This document shows, one piece after another, positions 7,451-12,867 of a stretch of 12,867 bases of DNA (its first letter is position 1; every line of letters starts with the position of its first letter). Below the pieces are notes generated by a model. That model saw nothing but the letters and a program-made list of their open reading frames with translations, was not told where the DNA came from and did no database searches. This DNA comes from Candidatus Magasanikbacteria bacterium RIFOXYD12_FULL_33_17 (lineage in GTDB: Bacteria > Patescibacteriota > Patescibacteriia > Magasanikbacterales > UBA922), in the NCBI GenBank assembly GCA_001783255.1, contig MFRB01000001.1, positions 1 to 12,867 on the forward strand, given 5' to 3'. The position numbers were made by a program, and so were the translations under genes.

Positions 7451-8881
7451 TTAAAAGTCATCAAAATAAATTTCTTCGCCCATATCATTTTTTATACTAG
7501 GTCTATTTCCATTTTCGGTTGAGCTTTTATTTGTTGATTCTGCAGATACTACCGGCAAATTATCCATTGGCAATCCAGCAGGAGGTTCGGTTACTCTAGT
7601 TTTAACTTTTTCTACCATAGGAGTTTTGACATGAGACATTGGAAAATGCCAAAGCGTAGCCAATTCTTCAATATTCAAAACAAAAGAAGGAGAAGCAAAA
7701 CCTATTTTTCTTTTTGAATAAGCTTTCAAAAAATCTGTTTGTTTTTGAGCTTTTTTTACAGGATTACGTGAGGAAGAAGAAGATTTTTCTACAATAGAAT
7801 TGGAAGTTGGACTATTGAATTGATTAATAGCACCTTTCAAAATAGCAACACCTCTCTCTGTTTTAAAAACTTCTTTTCTAGCTACATACACAGCCCGCAT
7901 TTTTGTTTCAAAACCTATTTTAGATATTTTTTTCTCCATATCTTCTACGACTTTCATCTGTCCAGGAGTCAAATATCTTAATTGATTTTTTTCGTCTTTT
8001 TTGTCTGAAGAATCACCACCTTCACTTCTAGCCCCCCCTGTGACCTGAGCACTGATTTCTTCAAAACCCTTAAAAACTTCTTTAGTCAAAAAATTATCAG
8101 TAACAAAAGACAAAGGACTCTTTTTGCTATCAGTCTTTTCACCAATTATACTTTTTATTTTATTAATAGCTTTTTCTTTCCAACCATTATCAATAGGTTT
8201 TACCAAAATTTGAAACCACATTTGTTCACCAGGACCAAGACGAGAAAAACTCTCCAAAAAGGTACCCATAGGATCTTTGAGGACAGTATCTTTGGAAATA
8301 TTATGTTCAAATTCACGATAAGAACGCAAAGGAAAAGCAGAATCTTCAGCCAAACTAAAATCCCCTACCCAAATATCATAATCACTATCAGGATATTTTT
8401 GTGGAACAGAAGTTACATAATCTTCGACTTCAGTCACTTCAGAGTCTGGATACTGTGCATAAATAGAAGCCTCAACTAAATCTCTAAACTCAGATTCTGT
8501 CCAAACCAAAAATTGTATATAACCTTCAATACCAACAATCTCCATACTAAACCATTTTTGTTTGTAGCCTTTTCTGAACTTGTCATAAAACCCAGGTTTA
8601 TCAAAAGCGCCAGCAAGATGAGAAAACAATTGTTCTACAGCCAAAGGTGTTTGAACATTTTGTGGTGGAATATCTATTGCCAAAAGTACAAACTTCCAAT
8701 CTTTGGTATTTTTTGTTTCTTGAATATGTCCAGAATAAAAAGCCACAATAGCAAAAGCCAACAACCAAACAAAAATAATCCAAGCAAAAATAGCAAATAA
8801 TTGAGTGACAATCATCCAAGTTGGCTGAGCAAAAAAATCAGCTAAAATATTGAAAAAATTAATAAAAGAAAAACCATCCAT
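7451..8881 (-). CDS. Conserved membrane-anchored protein of unknown function (CPR-type)
   Basis: This 476-residue protein has a hydrophobic N terminus (about 22-50, one or two membrane segments), then a large soluble part. Residues about 60-155 (LLAIDIPPQN, AVEQLFSHL, WFSMEIVGIEG, YAQYPDSEVTEVEDY) and 392-438 (GFASPSFVLNIEELATLWHF, EPPAGLP) resemble, from memory, the N-terminal region found in CPR proteins whose longer versions carry a VirD4/HerA-type ATPase domain. No Walker motif is present here, so this would be the ATPase-free form. Low-complexity linkers occur at 282-300 and 358-380, and the C terminus is acidic (GEEIYFDDF). The start is 3 bases after the stop of the 53-residue gene, and comEC begins 35 bases after its own stop, so it belongs to the comEC operon. 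The family link is moderately sure; the function is unknown. Confidence 0.85.
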   Translation of the reverse strand: MDGFSFINFFNILADFFAQPTWMIVTQLFAIFAWIIFVWLLAFAIVAFYSGHIQETKNTKDWKFVLLAIDIPPQNVQTPLAVEQLFSHLAGAFDKPGFYDKFRKGYKQKWFSMEIVGIEGYIQFLVWTESEFRDLVEASIYAQYPDSEVTEVEDYVTSVPQKYPDSDYDIWVGDFSLAEDSAFPLRSYREFEHNISKDTVLKDPMGTFLESFSRLGPGEQMWFQILVKPIDNGWKEKAINKIKSIIGEKTDSKKSPLSFVTDNFLTKEVFKGFEEISAQVTGGARSEGGDSSDKKDEKNQLRYLTPGQMKVVEDMEKKISKIGFETKMRAVYVARKEVFKTERGVAILKGAINQFNSPTSNSIVEKSSSSSRNPVKKAQKQTDFLKAYSKRKIGFASPSFVLNIEELATLWHFPMSHVKTPMVEKVKTRVTEPPAGLPMDNLPVVSAESTNKSSTENGNRPSIKNDMGEEIYFDDF

Positions 8882-8884
8882 AAA

Positions 8885-9046
8885 CTAGACATTTAACAAT
8901 TTATGAATAAGTGGATATAAAACTAATAAACCAATAAACAAGATATACCAACCATGTGACCCTGCGATGTAACCCGCAAAATACACTAGGCATAACAATA
9001 TTATTACCAAAACAGTAATAAGGTGTTGTAAAATTTCATCACTCAT
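8885..9046 (-). CDS. Small two-helix membrane protein (53 residues)
   Basis: A short reading frame from ATG 9044-9046 to TAG 8885-8887. The N terminus is MSDEILQHL, then two hydrophobic stretches at about 9-28 (rich in I, L and V) and 33-48, separated by a short GSHGW turn. Its stop is only 3 bases before the start of the 476-residue gene, which supports a real, translationally linked gene rather than chance. No clear Shine-Dalgarno is seen. I do not recognise the family. It could be a small partner of the protein encoded next to it, or a membrane-insertion accessory. Its place at the head of the comEC cluster is the only clue to role. Confidence 0.6.
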   Translation of the reverse strand: MSDEILQHLITVLVIILLCLVYFAGYIAGSHGWYILFIGLLVLYPLIHKLLNV

Positions 9047-9109
9047 ATAAAAACTTTAAATGATTATCTGTTAAAGATTGTAACGTTGTCTATATATAAG
9101 AAAAGAACT

Positions 9110-9125
9110 AATTAACAACTAATAA
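9110..9125 (+). repeat. Left arm of a 16-bp inverted repeat
   Basis: AATTAACAACTAATAA is exactly repeated in inverted orientation at 9396-9411, enclosing 270 bases that include the comEC-cluster promoter and the secDF terminator. Both arms adjoin an AATAATTAG sequence. The composition is simple, so this may be a dispersed intergenic microrepeat or a degenerate non-autonomous element. Confidence 0.45.
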
Positions 9126-9248
9126 CTAATAATTAGTAAACTCCAAATCATTTTTTTGACTATATCAATATTATAAACTACTTTAGTGAAAATACTTTTA
9201 TTGTTTGTTTTTAATTGCTTAATAAATTTTCAGATCTTTATAGATTAT

Positions 9249-9257
9249 ATTATAGCA
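9249..9257 (-). promoter_or_regulatory. Extended -10 promoter for the comEC cluster
   Basis: The minus strand reads TGCTATAAT, followed in tandem by a second overlapping TATAAT (9244-9249). No -35 consensus is evident. It lies just downstream of the secDF terminator and reads towards the 53-residue gene, the 476-residue gene, comEC and the MBL gene. Confidence 0.55.
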
Positions 9258-9362
9258 CAAAATGAAATTACGAGAAAGCGATGTCTTTGACTTTGACAAA
9301 ACTAAGAATATTTCGATTTTATCAAAACTGATGAGTCCTCAAAGGATAAAAATCTATATAAC

Positions 9363-9393
9363 AAAAATCACTTGCAAAATACAAGTGATTTTT
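9363..9393. terminator. Bidirectional Rho-independent terminator after secF
   Basis: A perfect 12-bp stem is formed by AAAAATCACTTG (9363-9374) and CAAGTGATTTTT (9382-9393) with a 7-base loop. A T-run follows the stem on both strands (six T on plus, five on minus). It begins about 40 bases after the secF stop and should end secDF transcription. On the plus strand it would stop any rightward transcript. Confidence 0.88.
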
Positions 9394-9395
9394 TA

Positions 9396-9411
9396 TTATT
9401 AGTTGTTAATT
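9396..9411 (-). repeat. Right arm of a 16-bp inverted repeat
   Basis: TTATTAGTTGTTAATT, the exact reverse complement of 9110-9125. It lies immediately beyond the secDF terminator hairpin, between that hairpin and the secF stop codon. Confidence 0.45.
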
Positions 9412-9433
9412 GCTAATTATTATTTGATAATTC

Positions 9434-10453
9434 TTACTTCTTACCCATTTTCTGCCAAACTACCAACAAAGGACTGGCCAAGAATATAGATGAGTAAGTA
9501 CCAAAAGAGATACCAATAATAAGAGCTAATACAAAATAATGAATAGAAGCACCACCAAAGAAAAATAATGCAATCAATACTAACAATGTAGTAAAGGCAG
9601 TATTTATTGAACGAAAAATTGTTTCGTTGACACCTTTGTTGACAATTTCATCAAATTTTTCATAACCATGTTTTATCAAATTTTCACGAACACGATCGAA
9701 TACCACAATAGTATCGTTGACAGAATAACCAAAGATAGTAAGGATAGCAACCACAAAAGGTATATCAACTTCTACACCATAAAAATGGCCGAGTAAAGCA
9801 AAGACACCAACTGTTATCATCACATCATGGATAAGAGCAATCACAGCTGTTACACCATATTTCCAAGAAGCAACTGGTTTGGTAACTTTACGAAAAGCAT
9901 AAGCAACATACAAAATTATGGCAATAACTACAGCAATAGCAGCTTCCATAGAACGTTGTTGTAATTGTGAACTAATAGCAGGTCCAATAGTTTCAATTTT
10001 ATCTTCTATCAATCTATTTTCTGACAATGTACTAGTAGAAGTTTCTGAAGTAGTACTTACTTCAGCAGCTTGAATATTCACTAGTTTTGAAACACTATCA
10101 TCATTAATTACAGTTAGATCATTATTATCTACTGAATTTACTACTTCAAATTTATCACGCATTTTTTGTAAAATAGTTTTGTGTTCTTCTTCAGAAATAA
10201 AACGCATTTTCAAAATATAACCATTACTTTCAGTTGGTTGAACTCTGACATTACCATAAGTATTATCAGCAAATTCTGCTTGGATATCACTCATTACAGG
10301 TCTCTCTCCAGTGAAACTTATTTCCATAAGTGCTCCACCTGTAAAATCGATACCTGGTTTAAGTCCAAAAAGTACAACAAATAAGATACTTAAACCTACT
10401 AATAAACTTGAAATGCTAAAAAATATTTTTCTTTTTCCGACAATATTAATCAT
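9434..10453 (-). CDS. secF: Protein translocase subunit SecF
   Basis: Partner of SecD in the proton-driven accessory complex that helps pull exported proteins through SecYEG. It is 339 residues from ATG 10451-10453, 7 bases after the secD stop. TM1 is about 10-30, followed by LKPGIDFTGGALMEI (31-45), the periplasmic domain, then five membrane helices from about residue 170. Conserved motifs are ETIGPAISSQL (154-164), IALIHDVMITVGVFAL (205-220, D210), FGYSVNDTIVVFDRVREN (241-258) and RSINTAFTTLL (281-291). A serine/threonine-rich linker (131-147) lengthens the periplasmic domain. A longer in-frame start at 10507 would overlap secD by 47 bases and add a non-conserved extension, so it is rejected. 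SecD and SecF remain separate proteins, unlike the fused SecDF of Bacillus. Confidence 0.96.
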   Translation of the reverse strand: MINIVGKRKIFFSISSLLVGLSILFVVLFGLKPGIDFTGGALMEISFTGERPVMSDIQAEFADNTYGNVRVQPTESNGYILKMRFISEEEHKTILQKMRDKFEVVNSVDNNDLTVINDDSVSKLVNIQAAEVSTTSETSTSTLSENRLIEDKIETIGPAISSQLQQRSMEAAIAVVIAIILYVAYAFRKVTKPVASWKYGVTAVIALIHDVMITVGVFALLGHFYGVEVDIPFVVAILTIFGYSVNDTIVVFDRVRENLIKHGYEKFDEIVNKGVNETIFRSINTAFTTLLVLIALFFFGGASIHYFVLALIIGISFGTYSSIFLASPLLVVWQKMGKK

Positions 10454-10460
10454 ATTTTTA

Positions 10461-12497
10461 TTATTTATTTTCTTTAAAAGTACCCAAAAACATCCAACCA
10501 CCATCACGTTTTTTGAACCAAGGTACTACAAATCTAAGCATTACTCTAGTAATAGTAATAGCACTAAACATAGACAATAAGACACCTAATCCTAGGGTTA
10601 CAGCAAAACCTTGTACAAAACTTGTACCAAACCAAATAAGTAAAATACAAGTCATCAAAGTAGAAACATTTCCATCACGAATTGAAGACCAAGCACGTTT
10701 GAAACCTTCTTCAACAGCAGTTTTGAGACTCTTACCTTCTTTTAATTCTTCTCTAAGACGTTCAAAAATAAGGACATTGGCGTCAACTGCCATACCAATA
10801 GATAAAATAAAACCTGCAATACCAGCCAAAGTCAAAGTAACACCAATAAGCTTGAAAATAGCCAAAGTAAGTGTAATATAAGCTGATAAAGCAATAACTG
10901 ACAAAAGACCAGGCAAACGATAATACAAAAGCATAAACAACATCACAAGTAAGACACCCATAATACCGGCGTACAAACTTGATTGTACAGATTTAGCACC
11001 CAAAGTAGCACCAACAGTTTGTTGTGAAATCAAATTTACAGGAACTGGCAAAGCACCAGCATTAAGTCTTTGTGAAAGTAATTTTGATTCTTGCAAAGTA
11101 AAATTACCAGTAATAACAGCACGACCATCAGTAATAGATGTTTGTACAGTAGGAGCACTGATAATCTCATTATCCAAAAATATTGCAACTTGATTACCTA
11201 CATTACGTTTGGTAATATCGGCAAACAAATCTTTTCCAGAATCATCGAAATTCAAAGCTACTTGAACAGCACCTGTTTGTTGATCACTTACAACTTCTGA
11301 ACGCTTCAAATTTTTACCAGATAAATTTGTATTTTTCCAAGGATCTTGTGGAGGTAAAATATCTGTAGCAGATTGAGTATTTACCAAGATTCTCCAAAGT
11401 TCATATTCTTTGGTACTTCTTTCATCTGTTTTGTAAATTATGTGATAACCAAAGTCAGTTTCTACCGGTCCAATAATTTGACCTTTTTCAGCATCGAAAA
11501 CAGCTTGTTCAAAAGTAGGCACCATTTGACCAGCACCAAACCAACCTAAATCTCCAGAATTTTGAGCGACACTCGGATCAGTAGAATTATCTTTGGCAAG
11601 TTGAGCAAAATTATCAGCAGTTGCTTGATCATAAATTTCTTGAGCTTTTACCAAAGCTTCTTCTTTTGAATATTTATCACTATTACAATTTTGAGCATCT
11701 TTGTAACAAATCAAGATATGACTTGCAGCAACTTCTTTGGCACCATCACGCTCAGCACCTTTTTTTAAAATATTAAAACCTTCAGTACTACTTACCAAAG
11801 TTTTACTTATATCACCTTCTTTGGCAGTTTCTGCCCAAGCATATAATTCTGGATATTGTGATTGACTACTTACATAATTCAAATAACCACCATTATTTTT
11901 ACTTGTTTCATCTTCAGAACTTTCAGTTGCAACATCTTCAAATTTTGTAGCACTTTTTACTTTTTTAAGTAAATCATTAGCTTTGGTTTTGGCATCTTTA
12001 TTATATTCATCCAATTGTTTTTGTTCATCTGCTGTCAATTCACGAGCAGGAGTATCATTTAATTCTTTAAATTCCAAAATTGGTGTAGCACCAATCATAG
12101 AAATAGCTTGACTGACATCAGAGATACCTGGCAATTCTACAATAATACGACGAGCTTCACCAACTTGAGTAGTTTGAACTTGTGCTTCTGAAACACCAAT
12201 ACCATTTATTCTTTTTTCAATAACATCACGAACACCTTCCACAGCAGATGCTTCTTCACCAGGAGTAATACTACTAGTATCTGTTTCATAAACAAGATGT
12301 GCGCCACCTTGTAAATCTAAACCCAAACGAAAATCTTTTTCTACTATATGAGGTAAACCCAAATGTACTGTATTGTTTGCCCAATCGATTCCTTTGTTAA
12401 AAAATTTTGGAGCAACGAAAACACTCGATACAAAAAGTAAAACGATGATTCCAAAAATTCCCCATCTTATTTTCCCACGGATATTTGCTTTTGTCAT
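10461..12497 (-). CDS. secD: SecD with inserted tandem parvulin (PPIase) domains
   Basis: Accessory Sec translocase subunit. It is 678 residues. TM1 is about 11-31, then RLGLDLQGGAHLVYE (57-71) and the P1 base (to about 145). After an insertion, P1 resumes near 365 (VQVALNFDDSGKDLFADIT, NQVAIFLDNEIISAP, LNAGALPVPV), leading into five membrane helices (504-658) with VDANVLIFERLREE (571-584). The insertion, about 150-365, holds two parvulin-like modules. Residues about 165-247 lack the first strand and the terminal histidine (FNIL). Residues 254-357 have VAASHILI, FAQLAKDNSTDPS, GDLGWFGAGQMVPTFEQAVF and DFGYHII, with H260, M325, F329 and H352 at usual active-site positions, plus C264 and C271 in a loop. 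Without the insertion it would be about 463 residues, normal for a short SecD. The insertion lies outside the membrane. Family identity is certain; isomerase activity is inferred. Confidence 0.97.
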   Translation of the reverse strand: MTKANIRGKIRWGIFGIIVLLFVSSVFVAPKFFNKGIDWANNTVHLGLPHIVEKDFRLGLDLQGGAHLVYETDTSSITPGEEASAVEGVRDVIEKRINGIGVSEAQVQTTQVGEARRIIVELPGISDVSQAISMIGATPILEFKELNDTPARELTADEQKQLDEYNKDAKTKANDLLKKVKSATKFEDVATESSEDETSKNNGGYLNYVSSQSQYPELYAWAETAKEGDISKTLVSSTEGFNILKKGAERDGAKEVAASHILICYKDAQNCNSDKYSKEEALVKAQEIYDQATADNFAQLAKDNSTDPSVAQNSGDLGWFGAGQMVPTFEQAVFDAEKGQIIGPVETDFGYHIIYKTDERSTKEYELWRILVNTQSATDILPPQDPWKNTNLSGKNLKRSEVVSDQQTGAVQVALNFDDSGKDLFADITKRNVGNQVAIFLDNEIISAPTVQTSITDGRAVITGNFTLQESKLLSQRLNAGALPVPVNLISQQTVGATLGAKSVQSSLYAGIMGVLLVMLFMLLYYRLPGLLSVIALSAYITLTLAIFKLIGVTLTLAGIAGFILSIGMAVDANVLIFERLREELKEGKSLKTAVEEGFKRAWSSIRDGNVSTLMTCILLIWFGTSFVQGFAVTLGLGVLLSMFSAITITRVMLRFVVPWFKKRDGGWMFLGTFKENK

Positions 12498-12584
12498 AAT
12501 GTTTAGCTAATCACGGCACAGCCGAAAATATTATTTGTAATTCTAAAATTGCTGATAAAAAATAACTCTATCCAAGCGGTCACT

Positions 12585-12613
12585 ATTGTACTTGTTTTTA
12601 ATGGAAACGTCAA
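12585..12613 (-). promoter_or_regulatory. Sigma70-type promoter of secDF
   Basis: The minus strand has TTGACG (12608-12613), a 17-base spacer, and TACAAT (12585-12590). The predicted start is near 12578, giving an untranslated leader of about 80 bases before secD. The leader contains a small CGGC/GCCG hairpin (12514-12524) about 16 bases upstream of the ATG and no Shine-Dalgarno. Confidence 0.75.
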
Positions 12614-12708
12614 GATTAGTTAGTAACAATAAAGGCTTGACAGTCTGAAGAGCTCTACTTAGCAATACGCTTTGAAAATAATACTTTCTTTCAAAAAGAA
12701 ACTAAAAT

Positions 12709-12717
12709 TGATATAAT
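12709..12717 (+). promoter_or_regulatory. Extended -10 promoter for the right-edge gene
   Basis: TGATATAAT is an exact extended -10 element on the plus strand. Transcription would begin near 12724, about 30 bases before the ATG at 12754. It is divergent from the secD promoter. Confidence 0.6.
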
Positions 12718-12753
12718 TATTATAGAACTGACTAATTTTTATAAATTATAGAT

Positions 12754-12867
12754 ATGCAATTTAATACTCCAGGAAAATACTCTAATATGCGTAGACAAGA
12801 AGGACTACGTTTCCAAGAAGACATTTGGGATTTAGAAACTATTGATAATATAAAAAAGAAACTAGAA
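12754..12867 (+). CDS. Unrecognised gene, 5' end only
   Basis: An open frame of 38 codons runs from ATG 12754-12756 off the right edge. The visible part begins MQFNTPGKYSNMRRQEGLRF and continues EDIWDLETIDNIKKKLE, hydrophilic with a helical, charged end. There is no signal peptide or membrane segment. It follows an extended -10 promoter with a leader of about 30 bases and lacks a Shine-Dalgarno, like most genes here. It is the only plus-strand gene, divergent from secD. The fragment is too short to assign a family. The helical, charged end would fit many cytoplasmic proteins, including a release-factor-type N-terminal helix, but I do not claim that. Confidence 0.6.
   Translation, partial: MQFNTPGKYSNMRRQEGLRFQEDIWDLETIDNIKKKLE

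Larger units (their letters stand above)
9047..9433. other. Non-coding region between secF and the comEC cluster
   Basis: This 387-base AT-rich stretch separates two minus-strand operons. It contains the secDF terminator (9363-9393), an extended -10 promoter (9249-9257), a further TATAAT on the minus strand (9170-9175), a TTGTTA-16-TATATA pair near 9090-9118, and a long-range 16-bp inverted repeat. From the promoter at 9249 the leader to the 53-residue gene would be about 195 bases, long for this window. A 46-codon plus-strand frame (9262-9402) exists but runs through the terminator stem and is probably not a gene. Confidence 0.6.

Noticed and set aside
9328..9352. Hammerhead-ribozyme-like CTGATGA followed by a small stem (GTCC/GGAT) on the plus strand
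   Set aside because: The required GAAA after stem II is replaced by AAAA, losing the catalytic G, and no matching stem I/III or cleavage triplet was found.
9262..9402. 46-codon plus-strand frame starting MKLRESDVFDFDK
   Set aside because: Its last third runs through the perfect terminator stem and T-run, no Shine-Dalgarno is present, and I do not recognise it. It could be a gene remnant but is not supported as a gene.
10454..10507. Longer secF start at 10507
   Set aside because: It overlaps secD by 47 bases and adds a non-conserved stretch before the typical SecF N terminus.
12637..12666. TTGACA on the plus strand as a second rightward promoter
   Set aside because: No acceptable -10 at 16-18 bases (TAGCAA/AGCAAT only).

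Overview
The window is AT-rich and densely packed. Ten genes lie on the minus strand and one partial gene at the right edge lies on the plus strand. The most likely source is a Candidate Phyla Radiation (Patescibacteria) bacterium. Supporting signs are the short AT-rich intergenic gaps, the mostly Shine-Dalgarno-free starts, a type IV pilin of the style common in that group, and a conserved hypothetical protein resembling a family I associate with it. TGA is used as a stop (pilM, comEC, prepilin peptidase), so this is not a code-25 lineage such as Gracilibacteria. Placement below the superphylum cannot be read from this sequence.

From right to left, in the direction of minus-strand transcription: (1) Near 12.58-12.72 kb are divergent promoters. 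One reads right into an unrecognised partial gene and one reads left into secD-secF (12497-9434). A strong bidirectional hairpin terminator at 9363-9393 closes secDF. SecD carries an approximately 215-residue extracytoplasmic insertion with two parvulin-type peptidyl-prolyl isomerase modules, the first degenerate and the second apparently intact. (2) A 387-base non-coding region holds that terminator, an extended -10 promoter and a 16-bp inverted repeat. (3) A tight cluster follows: a 53-residue membrane protein, a 476-residue membrane-anchored protein of unknown function, comEC (DNA-uptake channel), and a separate ComEC-type metallo-beta-lactamase protein whose start overlaps the comEC stop by ATGA. 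(4) A pilus block contains pilM, a single-domain response regulator, a type IV prepilin (strong Shine-Dalgarno, own terminator) and prepilin peptidase. (5) Last is ligA, the NAD-dependent DNA ligase, cut by the left edge.

Regions 3 and 4 together look like part of a DNA-uptake (natural competence) and type IV pilus system: pilin, pilin processing, the assembly-platform actin-like protein PilM, a CheY-like regulator, the ComEC channel and its nuclease-like partner. The motor ATPases, PilC, PilN/O and ComEA are not in the window. SecDF drives export, and its attached isomerase modules suggest folding help directly at the translocon exit.

Five intergenic regions carry an exact TGnTATAAT extended -10 element upstream of a gene, while the secD promoter is instead a -35/-10 type (TTGACG-17-TACAAT). 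I see no tRNA, rRNA, CRISPR array or insertion sequence.
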